Below, in pieces: positions 6,854 through 17,254 of a stretch of DNA of 64,000 nt (the stretch's first letter is position 1; each line of letters starts with the position of its first letter). Origin of the DNA: Streptomyces sp. NRRL B-1140 (GTDB taxonomy: Bacteria > Actinomycetota > Actinomycetes > Streptomycetales > Streptomycetaceae). The position numbers were made by a program, and so were the translations under genes. The notes beneath the pieces were generated by a model that was given only the letters and a program-made list of their open reading frames with translations, searched no databases and had not been told where the DNA came from. The DNA lies in contig NZ_LGEA01000148.1 of assembly GCF_001280065.1 (NCBI RefSeq), positions 62,001 through 126,000 on the forward strand. The letters are read 5' to 3'.

Positions 6854-8479
6854 ATGTCTGCTTCCATCACCGTCACGTCCCTTGCGTTCGCCTGGCCCGA
6901 CGGCACTCCCGTCTTCGAGGGCCTGGACGCCGCGTTCGGCCCCGGCCGGACCGGCCTGGTCGGCGTCAACGGCTCGGGAAAGTCCACCCTGCTCAAGCTG
7001 ATCGCCGGTGAACTCGCACCGGCCGACGGCACCGTCCGCGTGGCCGGCGAGGTCGGATACCTCCCGCAGAACGTCACACTCGACACCACCCTGCGCGTCG
7101 ACGAAGCCCTCGGCATCGCCGCACAGCGCGCCGCCCTGCACGCCATCGAGTCGGGCGACGTCTCCGAGGCGCATTTCGAGACCGTCGGCGACGACTGGGA
7201 CGTCGAGGAGCGCGCCCTGGCCACGCTCGGCGAACTCGGCCTGGGCCACGTCGAGCTGGATCGCACCATCGGCGAGGTGTCCGGCGGCGAGTCGGTCCTG
7301 CTGCGCCTGGCGGCGCTGCTGCTGCGCCGGCCCGACGTGCTGCTGCTGGACGAGCCGACCAACAACCTCGACCTGTACGCCCGCAGGCGGCTGTACGCGG
7401 CCGTCCAGTCCTGGCCGGGCGTGATGATCGTCGTCAGCCACGACCGCGAACTGCTGGACCTCGTCGACCAGATCGCCGATCTGCGTTCCGGCACGATCAC
7501 CTGGTACGGGGGCAACTACGCGGCCTACGAGGAGGCACTGGAGATCGAACAGGAGGCGGCGGAACGCATGGTGCGGGTCGCCGAGTCCGACTTCCGCAAA
7601 CAGAAGCGGGAACTGGCCGACGCCCAGGTCAAACTGGCCCGCCGCAAGCGGTACGGGCAGAAGATGTGGGACAGCAAGCGCGAACCGAAGATCGTCATGG
7701 GGGCGCGCAAGCGCGCGGCGCAGGAGTCCGCGGGCAAGCACCGCATCATGCACGAGGAGAAGCTCGCCGAGGCCCGGGAGCGGCTCGACGAGGCGGTGGA
7801 GGCCGTACGGGACGACGACGAGATCCGCGTCGACCTGCCGTACACGGCCGTGCCGCCGGGACGGACCGTGCTCACCCTCCAGGATCTCGGGCTTCGGTAC
7901 GGCACCCGCGTGAAAGGCGGTTTCGAGCTGCGGGGGCCCGAGCGGGTCGCGTTGATCGGACGCAACGGCGCGGGCAAGACGACGCTGCTGCGCACGATCA
8001 CCGGGGAGCTCGCCCCGGAGTCGGGCGAGGTGCGCACGCACGTCCCGTTGCGGTTCCTGCCGCAGCGGCTCGACGTCCTCGACGGGGAGCTGTCCGTCGC
8101 CGAGAACGTGGCCCGGTTCGCTCCGGGCGCCACCAACAACCGGGTCCGGGCGCGGCTGGCGCGCTTCCTGTTCCGGGGCGCCCGCGCGGACCAGAAGGCG
8201 GCGACGCTGTCCGGCGGTGAACGCTTCCGGGCCGCGCTGGCCGCGCTGATGCTGGCCGATCCCGCGCCGCAGCTGCTCATGCTGGACGAGCCGACCAACA
8301 ACCTGGACATGGCGAGCGTCCGGCAGCTCACCACGGCCCTGGAGTCGTACGAGGGAGCGCTGGTCGTGGCCAGTCACGACCTGCCGTTCCTGGAGTCGGT
8401 CGGCATCACGCGCTGGCTGCTGCTGGAGGAAGGAGAACTGAAGGAAATCACGCCAGAGGCTGTCGGGTTTTCCTCCTAG
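6854..8479 (+). CDS. ABC-F family ATP-binding protein (ribosome-associated, possible antibiotic resistance)
   Basis: 541 residues with two ABC domains and no membrane segment. Domain 1 has Walker A GVNGSGKS (residues 37-43), signature SGGES and Walker B LLLDEPTNNLD; domain 2 has Walker A GRNGAGKTT, signature LSGGE and Walker B MLDEPTNNLD. Between them is the long charged linker (KREPKIVMGARKRAAQES region) that in ABC-F proteins reaches into the ribosome to dislodge drugs or rescue stalls. The WhiB7-like promoter and leader point to induction by ribosome inhibitors. The UvrA-like gene follows 10 nt after the stop. The drug is not deducible. Confidence 0.92.
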   Translation: MSASITVTSLAFAWPDGTPVFEGLDAAFGPGRTGLVGVNGSGKSTLLKLIAGELAPADGTVRVAGEVGYLPQNVTLDTTLRVDEALGIAAQRAALHAIESGDVSEAHFETVGDDWDVEERALATLGELGLGHVELDRTIGEVSGGESVLLRLAALLLRRPDVLLLDEPTNNLDLYARRRLYAAVQSWPGVMIVVSHDRELLDLVDQIADLRSGTITWYGGNYAAYEEALEIEQEAAERMVRVAESDFRKQKRELADAQVKLARRKRYGQKMWDSKREPKIVMGARKRAAQESAGKHRIMHEEKLAEARERLDEAVEAVRDDDEIRVDLPYTAVPPGRTVLTLQDLGLRYGTRVKGGFELRGPERVALIGRNGAGKTTLLRTITGELAPESGEVRTHVPLRFLPQRLDVLDGELSVAENVARFAPGATNNRVRARLARFLFRGARADQKAATLSGGERFRAALAALMLADPAPQLLMLDEPTNNLDMASVRQLTTALESYEGALVVASHDLPFLESVGITRWLLLEEGELKEITPEAVGFSS

Positions 8480-8489
8480 CGTCGGAGGC

Positions 8490-10766
<2,277 letters not shown>

Positions 10767-10791
10767 GCCGGGACCGCACCGGCCGGTCGTC

Positions 10792-10822
10792 GATGAGCGG
10801 TCCGGGCGTCGGACCGCTCGTC
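10792..10822. terminator. Hairpin terminator after the UvrA-like gene
   Basis: Arms of 12 nt (10792-10803 and 10811-10822) pair with a single T-G wobble around a 7-nt loop, 25 nt after the stop codon. There is no U-tract, as is usual in Streptomyces. Confidence 0.6.
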
Positions 10823-10941
10823 AACGCGCGGCCCTTCGGTGTGGGTCGATGGGGTGGTTTGGTCCGACGCCGGCCGATCAGGGTGCGGGGCCCGCGAACA
10901 CTGGAAGGGGGTGGCGCGGGCCACCGGGGATGGGGAACGGC

Positions 10942-13359
10942 ATGGCCGACAGCACGGTACTGGTGGCGGTGGCGGAGCACCCGGACGACGGGGGCGTCGG
11001 CGCCGAGCAGTTGAAGTGCATCGCCGAGGGAATCCGGGCGCGCGGCTCAGAGGTCCGGTGGGTGGTGAGCGTCGCCGACGCCGATGCTGTCCTGCGGACC
11101 GAGGCCGGGCTTGCCGCCGCGGTGGTCGCGTGGGACCTGCCGTCCGGGGCGGGGGACGGATCCGGGGCCGGGGGCGGGGGTGGAGCGGAAACCGGGGGCG
11201 GACCGGGTGGTGCGACGGTGCTGCGCCGGATCGGGCGCCGGTTCCAGAACCTTCCGGTGTTCTTGGTCATGGCGGACGAGGGGCTGTGCGAGCTGCCGCT
11301 GTGGGTGTCCCAGTCGGTGGTGGGTTACGTGTGGCCGCTGGAGGACACGCCGGCGTTCATCGCCGGGCGGATCACCACCGCCGCGCGCGCCTACCAGGAC
11401 GCGCTGCTCCCGCCGTTCTTCAAGGCCTTGCGGCGCTTCGACGACGCGCATGAGTACTCGTGGCACACGCCCGCGCATTCCGGGGGTGTCGCCTTCCTCA
11501 AGTCGCCCGTGGGCCGGGCCTTCCACGCGTACTTCGGGGAGCGGCTGCTGCGCAGCGACCTGTCGATCTCGGTGGAGGAGCTCGGCTCGCTGTTCGAGCA
11601 CACCGGGCCGATCGGCGAGGCGGAGCGCAACGCCGCGCGGGTCTTCGGCTCCGCGCACACCTACTTCGTCCTGCACGGCGACTCCACCTGCAACCGCCTG
11701 GTCGGACACTTCAGCGTGACCCGCGACGAGATCGCCCTGGTCGACCGCAACTGCCACAAGTCCGTCCTGCACGGCCTGGTCGTCTCCGGCGCGCGCCCGG
11801 TGTACCTGGTCCCCACCCGCAACGGTTACGGCCTCGCCGGGCCCCTGCCACCCGCCGAGATCGCGGCGGACTCGGTGGCCGCGCGGATCGCCGCGCATCC
11901 GCTGACGCCGGACGCCGTCTCCTCGCGTGCCCAGTACGCGGTGTTCACCAACTCCACGTACGACGGGCTGTGCTACGACGCGGTGGCGGCGGCCCGGGCC
12001 TTCGCCGCGGCCACGCCCCGGCTGCACTTCGACGAGGCGTGGTTCGCCTACGCCCGCTTCCATCCGCTCTACGCCGGGCGCTACGGCATGTCGGTGGACG
12101 AGGACGCCCTTCCCGGTCCCGACCGGCCGACGGTCTTCGCGACCCAGTCCACCCACAAACTGCTCGCGGCCCTCTCGCAGGCGGCCATGGTGCACGTCAG
12201 GCCCGCGCCCCGGGCACCGGTGGAGCACGACCGGTTCAACGAGGCACTGATGATGCACGGGACCACGTCGCCGTCGTACCCGATGATCGCCTCGCTGGAC
12301 GTGGCGACGGCCATGATGGACGGCCCGCAGGGGCAGTGGCTGGTCGACGAGGCGGTGACCGAGGCGATCCGGTTCCGTCAGGAGATGGTGCGGATCGGGC
12401 GGCGGATCGAGGCGGCGGGTGACCGGCCGCCGTGGTTCTTCGGCGTGTGGCAGCCCGACGAGGTGACGGACCCCGCGAGCGGGAAACGCCTGCCCTTCGA
12501 CGAGGCACCGGCCGACCTGCTGCGCACCGAGCCGACCTGCTGGCACCTCGCGCCCGGCGCGGACTGGCACGGCTTCCCCGGGCTGACCGACGGCTACTGC
12601 ATGCTCGACCCGATCAAGGTCACCCTGACCTGCCCAGGGCTCGACGCGACCGGCCGGATGCCGGACCAGGGTATCCCGGCCCGGGTGCTCACCGCCTATC
12701 TGACGACGCGCGGCATCGTCGTCGAGAAGACCGACAGCTACACCACGCTGGTGCTGTTCTCCATGGGCATCACCAAGGGCAAGTGGGGCACCCTGCTGGA
12801 CGCCCTCATGGACTTCAAGGACCTCTACGACGGTGACGCCCCGCTGGACCGGGTGCTTCCCGCTCTGGTGGCGGAGCACCCGCGGCGCTACATCGGGCTG
12901 ACCCTGCGCGACCTGTGCCAGGAGATGCACGACCACCTGCGCGCGGCCCGCCTGGTCGAACTGCTCGACACCGCCTTCCAGCACCTGCCCGAGCCGGTCG
13001 CCCCGCCGCAGTTGTGCTACCAGCGGCTGATCCGCGGCGGCACGGAGCGAGTCCGTCTGGCGGACGCGCCGGGGCGGGTCGCCGCGGCGATGGTCACGGT
13101 GACGCCGCCGGGCATCCCGGTCCTCATGCCGGGCGAGAGCACGGGTGAGGCGGACGGCCCCCTCCTGCGCTACCTCGGCGCGCTGGAGTCCTTCGACCGC
13201 CACTTCCCCGGCTTCGGCAGCGAGACCCACGGGGTGACCCGCGAGCCCGACACCGGCGACTACCTGATCGCATGCCTCCGTCCGGACGAGCAGCCACAGA
13301 CCACCGCCGGCGCGGTGACGCCGGCGCAGCGGCGAGGGACGGATGAGGCCGGAGTGTGA
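10942..13359 (+). CDS. Orn/Lys/Arg decarboxylase family protein (fold type I, PLP)
   Basis: 805 residues from the ATG at 10942 (GGGGA six nt before); an ATG at 10930 has the G-run directly against it. It has the N-terminal wing domain (response-regulator-like fold, first ~130 residues) and the PLP domain of biodegradative lysine/arginine/ornithine decarboxylases. HGDSTCNRLVGH binds cofactor phosphate, HFDEAWFAY holds the PLP Asp, and the Schiff-base Lys is in TQSTHKLLAALSQ. Length fits AdiA-like enzymes (about 755) plus a Gly-rich insertion at about residues 65-90. Substrate preference is not readable; DdaH downstream suggests arginine-related metabolism. Confidence 0.85.
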   Translation: MADSTVLVAVAEHPDDGGVGAEQLKCIAEGIRARGSEVRWVVSVADADAVLRTEAGLAAAVVAWDLPSGAGDGSGAGGGGGAETGGGPGGATVLRRIGRRFQNLPVFLVMADEGLCELPLWVSQSVVGYVWPLEDTPAFIAGRITTAARAYQDALLPPFFKALRRFDDAHEYSWHTPAHSGGVAFLKSPVGRAFHAYFGERLLRSDLSISVEELGSLFEHTGPIGEAERNAARVFGSAHTYFVLHGDSTCNRLVGHFSVTRDEIALVDRNCHKSVLHGLVVSGARPVYLVPTRNGYGLAGPLPPAEIAADSVAARIAAHPLTPDAVSSRAQYAVFTNSTYDGLCYDAVAAARAFAAATPRLHFDEAWFAYARFHPLYAGRYGMSVDEDALPGPDRPTVFATQSTHKLLAALSQAAMVHVRPAPRAPVEHDRFNEALMMHGTTSPSYPMIASLDVATAMMDGPQGQWLVDEAVTEAIRFRQEMVRIGRRIEAAGDRPPWFFGVWQPDEVTDPASGKRLPFDEAPADLLRTEPTCWHLAPGADWHGFPGLTDGYCMLDPIKVTLTCPGLDATGRMPDQGIPARVLTAYLTTRGIVVEKTDSYTTLVLFSMGITKGKWGTLLDALMDFKDLYDGDAPLDRVLPALVAEHPRRYIGLTLRDLCQEMHDHLRAARLVELLDTAFQHLPEPVAPPQLCYQRLIRGGTERVRLADAPGRVAAAMVTVTPPGIPVLMPGESTGEADGPLLRYLGALESFDRHFPGFGSETHGVTREPDTGDYLIACLRPDEQPQTTAGAVTPAQRRGTDEAGV

Positions 13360-13706
13360 GGGGCTGAGCCGCGGCACGCGAACGGGGACGCCGGGCAGGC
13401 GAACGCTGCGGGCCACCCCCTCGGTGCGCTGACCCCGGAACGCGGGCAGGACGCCCGGCGGCCGGCGCCGAGGCCGGACGGGCGACGGCCGGAGGGCCGG
13501 ATCGATGGGCTGTGTTGGAGGGGGCGCTCGCCGGGTACCCGGCGGGCGGTGGCTCGGCCCCTCCACCTGCTCCGCCCCTCCCCGGGGCTGTCCTCCCCCT
13601 CGTTCGCCCTGCATGATGGTCGGCCGACGCCCGATGGGTTCCGGTCGATCCCCGGAGGCTCCGTCGGTGCGGTCCCGACCGTCCCATCCGATACGGAGTC
13701 ACGCTC
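13360..13706. other. 347-nt gap without a recognised gene
   Basis: Very GC-rich spacer between the decarboxylase and ddaH genes. It contains several G/C-rich potential stems (for example CGCCGGGTACCCGGCG, 13531-13546), but I see no coding signal, repeat array or clear promoter. GGAG at 13696-13699 is the ribosome site of ddaH. Confidence 0.4.
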
Positions 13707-14483
13707 GTGCCCAGCAAGAAGGCCCTCGTCCGCCGCCCCAGCCCGCGTCTCGCCGAAGGGCTGGTGACCCACATCGAGCGGGAGAAGGTCGACACCGGCC
13801 TGGCCGTCGAGCAATGGGAGGCGTACGTGGAGGCCCTGCGCACGCACGGCTGGGAGACCATCGAGGTGGACCCGGCCGACGACTGCCCCGACTCGGTGTT
13901 CGTCGAGGACACGGTCGTGATGTACAGGAACGTCGCCCTGATCGCCCGTCCGGGTGCCGAATCCCGGCGGGAGGAGACCGCCGGGGTGGAGGAGGCCGTG
14001 GCCGGTCTGGGCTGCTCGGTGAACTGGATCTGGGAGCCGGGCACCCTGGAGGGCGGAGACGTCCTGAAGATCGGCGACACGGTCTATGTGGGCCGGGGCG
14101 GCCGTACCAACGCCGCCGGCGTCCGGCAGCTGCGCGCCGCGTTCGAGCCGCTCGGCGCCCGGGTCGTCTCCGCGCCGGTGAGCAAGGTGCTGCACCTGAA
14201 GTCGGCGGTCACGGCGCTGCCCGACGGCACGGTCATCGGGCACATCCCGAAGATGGACACGCCGTCGCTGTTCGCGCGCTTCCTGCCGGTCCCGGAGGAG
14301 GCGGGGTCGCACGTGGTCCTGCTCGGCGGCGACAAGCTGCTGATGGCGGCGAGCGCGCCGAAGACCGCCGAGCTGTTCGCCGACCTCGGGTACGAACCGG
14401 TCGTCGTGGACATCAGCGAGTTCGAGAAGCTCGAGGGATGTGTGACGTGCCTCTCGGTGCGGCTGCGGGAGCTGTACGTCTGA
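13707..14483 (+). CDS. ddaH: N(G),N(G)-dimethylarginine dimethylaminohydrolase
   Basis: 258 residues, GTG start with GGAG eight nt upstream. DDAH hydrolyses methylated arginines to citrulline and methylamines. Guanidine-modifying enzyme landmarks are present: DCPDSVFVEDTVV (substrate Asp/Glu), EGGDVLKIGDTVYVGRG, the catalytic His in KVLHLKSAV (about residue 163) and the C-terminal Cys motif GCVTCLSVRL (probably Cys248). The length matches bacterial DDAH (about 255). A second Cys three residues before the presumed nucleophile is unusual but not disabling. Confidence 0.92.
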   Translation: MPSKKALVRRPSPRLAEGLVTHIEREKVDTGLAVEQWEAYVEALRTHGWETIEVDPADDCPDSVFVEDTVVMYRNVALIARPGAESRREETAGVEEAVAGLGCSVNWIWEPGTLEGGDVLKIGDTVYVGRGGRTNAAGVRQLRAAFEPLGARVVSAPVSKVLHLKSAVTALPDGTVIGHIPKMDTPSLFARFLPVPEEAGSHVVLLGGDKLLMAASAPKTAELFADLGYEPVVVDISEFEKLEGCVTCLSVRLRELYV

Positions 14484-14585
14484 GCGGACCGCGTGTCCCC
14501 CGTCCGGCCCCTCGGCCTGCGAGTCCGGGGAACTGACGCGCCATCGGGCGACCCTGCTGATCAGCGGCCTTTACAGCACCCTTAA

Positions 14586-14631
14586 CCTACGGCTTCGTAA
14601 CCTACGGAGACGTAGCCTACGATGCCGTAGG
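14586..14631. promoter_or_regulatory. Three tandem 15-bp palindromic operators before the desaturase gene
   Basis: Units begin at 14586, 14601 and 14616, exactly 15 nt apart. Each has CCTACG-N4-CGTA, a TACG/CGTA dyad; the third is a full CCTACG-ATGC-CGTAGG palindrome. They end 42 nt before the ATG. The size and symmetry suit a TetR-type lipid repressor, probably binding cooperatively. The regulator is not adjacent. Confidence 0.65.
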
Positions 14632-14673
14632 TTTACTGCTCACCGCTCGTACGCTTGTCCCCCTGGAGAGTCC

Positions 14674-15651
14674 ATGACGATCACCACTCCCCACCTCGGC
14701 AGCCCGGCCGGCGCCTGGACCGACGCTCAGCTGCTGTACGCCCTGGAGGAAGTGGTCGAGAAGGAACTCAACCGGCATCTGAAGGTCGCCAAGGACTGGA
14801 TGCCGCACGAGTACGTGCCGTGGACCGACGGTCGCAACTTCCCCGGTGTCTTCGAGGACGGCGAGGCGTGGGAGAAGGAGCAGTCCAAGGTCACCGAGAT
14901 CGGGCGCATCGCGCTCGTCGTCAACCTTCTCACCGAGGACAACCTCCCCAGCTACCACCACGAGATCGCCTCCCTGTTCGGCCGCGACGGCGCCTGGGGC
15001 ACCTGGGTGCACCGCTGGACCGCGGAGGAGGGCCGGCACGGCATCGTGATGCGCGACTACCTGCTCACCTCGCGCGCGGTGGACCCGGACAAGCTGGAGG
15101 AGTTCCGGATGTCCCACATGAGTGAGGGCTTCGAGTCGGACAACCGGCACTCGATGCTGCACTCGGTCGCCTACGTCGCCTTCCAGGAGCTCGCCACCCG
15201 CGTCTCGCACCGCAACACCGGCCACCAGTCCGGGGACCCGGTCTGCGACCGCATGCTGGCGCGCATCGCCACCGACGAGAACCTGCACATGGTCTTCTAC
15301 CGGAACCTGCTGAAGGCGGCCTTCGAGCTGGCGCCCGACCTGACGATGATGGCCGTGCGCGACGTCATCGTGAACTTCCGGATGCCCGGCCACGGCATGC
15401 CCGGCTTCGAGCGCGCCGCCGCGCAGATGGCGATCGGCGAGATCTACAACATGCGCATCCACCACGACGACGTGCTCCAGCCGGTGCTGCGCTTCCTGAA
15501 GATCATGGAGGTCGACGGCCTCGGCCCCGAGGGCCGCAAGGCGCAGGAGGAGCTCGGCCTGTTCATGGGCGGGCTGGACTCCGAGGCGTCGAAGTTCGAC
15601 GAGAAGCTGGCCGCCCGCAAGGCGCGCATGGCCGCCCGGGCCGGCGCCTGA
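14674..15651 (+). CDS. Acyl-ACP desaturase (stearoyl-ACP delta-9 type, soluble di-iron)
   Basis: 325 residues, ATG with GGAGAG upstream. Soluble di-iron desaturases put a cis double bond into acyl chains on acyl carrier protein. Iron ligands sit in EEGRH (residues 118-122) and DENLH (201-205), with the conserved TEDNLPSYHHEI and FQELATRVSHRNTG helices. Actinobacterial homologues are called DesA1/DesA2; no membrane span is present. It needs ferredoxin and a reductase encoded elsewhere. Three tandem operators upstream imply tight control, and a strong hairpin follows the gene. Confidence 0.92.
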   Translation: MTITTPHLGSPAGAWTDAQLLYALEEVVEKELNRHLKVAKDWMPHEYVPWTDGRNFPGVFEDGEAWEKEQSKVTEIGRIALVVNLLTEDNLPSYHHEIASLFGRDGAWGTWVHRWTAEEGRHGIVMRDYLLTSRAVDPDKLEEFRMSHMSEGFESDNRHSMLHSVAYVAFQELATRVSHRNTGHQSGDPVCDRMLARIATDENLHMVFYRNLLKAAFELAPDLTMMAVRDVIVNFRMPGHGMPGFERAAAQMAIGEIYNMRIHHDDVLQPVLRFLKIMEVDGLGPEGRKAQEELGLFMGGLDSEASKFDEKLAARKARMAARAGA

Positions 15652-15671
15652 CGCCGCCCCGCACGCACGGC

Positions 15672-15710
15672 CACGAGGCCCCGGACGCCACGAGCGTCCG
15701 GGGCCTCGTG
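15672..15710. terminator. Strong bidirectional hairpin between the desaturase and WhiB-like genes
   Basis: Perfect 17-bp arms (15672-15688 and 15694-15710) around a 5-nt loop, 20 nt after the desaturase stop and 52 nt beyond the 3' end of the converging WhiB-like gene. It can serve both. Confidence 0.85.
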
Positions 15711-15762
15711 CGCTGCCGGCCGCGGGCGGCACGGAACCGGGCGGTCTCCGCCTCCCCGGTGG

Positions 15763-16011
15763 CTAGTGCCGCGGCATCCGCCGCAGCTCCAGCCGTTCCT
15801 TCTCCGAGAGACCGCCCCAGACGCCGAAGCGCTCGTCGTGCTCCAGCGCGTACGCCAGGCAGGCCGCCCGGATCGGGCACATACCGCAGATCCGTTTCGC
15901 CTCGCGCACCGAACTGCCCGGCTCGGGGAAGAAGAAGTCCGCCCCCGTCTGCGCGCACAACGCCTCGTGCTGCCATGTGAGTTCGGGCGGGGTGATGGTG
16001 TCGATGTGCAT
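15763..16011 (-). CDS. WhiB-like iron-sulfur transcription factor
   Basis: 82 residues from the ATG at 16011; a GTG at 16077 would add 22 residues, and neither start has a strong ribosome site. Four Cys (19, 42, 45, 51; spacing C-x22-C-x2-C-x5-C) hold a [4Fe-4S] cluster. GVWGG at 63-67 is the sigma-contact turn and the basic tail ERLELRRMPRH binds DNA. Wbl proteins act with sigma-HrdB in development, redox or drug responses. Sequence is close to WhiB itself but lacks its acidic N-terminus; by location it may be the Wbl paralogue near SCO6715, from memory. Confidence 0.9.
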   Translation of the reverse strand: MHIDTITPPELTWQHEALCAQTGADFFFPEPGSSVREAKRICGMCPIRAACLAYALEHDERFGVWGGLSEKERLELRRMPRH

Positions 16012-16220
16012 GACCGCGAGCGTCGCGGGCAGCGAAAAACGTTCGATCAACGCGCGATCAACACCGCGTTCAGGCACCCGGCCGCTCGATGATCACCCGC
16101 CGGGCAGAAAGACGCACGGCGGCGCGCCGACCCCGGGAGCCGCGCTCCGGCGGCGGTCGTCACCGGACGGTGCGAGACTCGGCAGTGCGGAGAACGGGCC
16201 CCTGCGTGAGGAGGGCGACG

Positions 16221-17006
16221 ATGCTCACCACCCGTTTTGTCACCGGCGCTCCGAACTGGATCGATCTCGGCTCCCCCGACATCGACGGCGCCGCCGCCTT
16301 CTACGGCGGACTGTTCGGCTGGCGGTTCCAGCCGGGCGGCCCGGAGGTCGGAGGGTACGGCCTGTTCCAGCTCGGCGGCAGGACGGCCGCCGGGGGCATG
16401 CAGACCGCGCCGGAGCAGGGCCCGCCGTCCTGGACGGTGTACTTCCAGGCGCCGGACGCGGACGCCACGGCGCGGGCGGCCGAGCAGGCGCACGGTGCGG
16501 TGAGGGTGCAGCCGATGGACGTCCAGGACCTGGGCCGGATGGCGATCCTCGGCGACCCGGCCGGGGTGCCCTTCGGGCTGTGGCAGCCCGGGCGCAACAA
16601 GGGCCTGGAGGTCGTCCAGGAGCATGGCTCGCTGTGCTGGGTCGAGTTGTACACGGCGGACGTCCCGGCCGCGGCGGCCTTCTACCACTCCGTGCTGGGT
16701 CTGGAGACCTTCGGTGCCGACTTCGCCGGCGGCACGTACACCACGTTCCACCCCGCCGGACAGCACGAGGACGCCATGTTCGGCGGTGTCGTGCCCCTGG
16801 CCGACGACCCGGCGGAGAACGAGGCGTACTGGCTGCCCTACTTCGAGGTCGCCGACACGGACGCCCTCGTCGCCAGAGCCGAGGAGCTGGGCGGCACGGT
16901 CCGCCTCCCGGCCACCGACCTGCCGTCCGTCGGCCGCCTCGCCAAACTGGCGGACCCCTACGGCGCCCGTTTCGCGGTGATCCGCAGCGAGCCACGGCAG
17001 GGCTGA
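16221..17006 (+). CDS. Two-domain VOC (glyoxalase/bleomycin-resistance fold) protein
   Basis: 261 residues, ATG with a GAGGAGGG site nine nt before. Two consecutive vicinal-oxygen-chelate domains: residues about 8-120 (NWIDLGSPDIDGAAAFYGGL to ILGDPAGVPFGLW) and 135-258 (CWVELYTADVPAAAAFYHSV to LADPYGARFAVI). This resembles the mycobacterial CFP32 family, annotated as hydroxylases or glyoxalases without a proven reaction. Cytosolic, monocistronic, substrate unknown. Confidence 0.85.
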   Translation: MLTTRFVTGAPNWIDLGSPDIDGAAAFYGGLFGWRFQPGGPEVGGYGLFQLGGRTAAGGMQTAPEQGPPSWTVYFQAPDADATARAAEQAHGAVRVQPMDVQDLGRMAILGDPAGVPFGLWQPGRNKGLEVVQEHGSLCWVELYTADVPAAAAFYHSVLGLETFGADFAGGTYTTFHPAGQHEDAMFGGVVPLADDPAENEAYWLPYFEVADTDALVARAEELGGTVRLPATDLPSVGRLAKLADPYGARFAVIRSEPRQG

Positions 17007-17254
17007 GCCGACCGCGGCATGCCGTCCGGACCGTCCCGGCGGCTCCGAGGCCGGCCGGGGAGCGGATCCTGCGGGCCTTGCCGGGGCGGTGGGGGGCGCC
17101 CGGGACCTCGGATGTGCTGGTCGTCGTGCGGGTGCCGCGGCGGGGTTGCTCGTCGCGCGGTTCCCCGCGCCCCCTCGGAGCGCGCTTCCTGGGGCGCATC
17201 CGGGGGTCCAGCCTGCCCGGCGAGGACGCCACGGCACGGCGGAGCGAACGCCCC

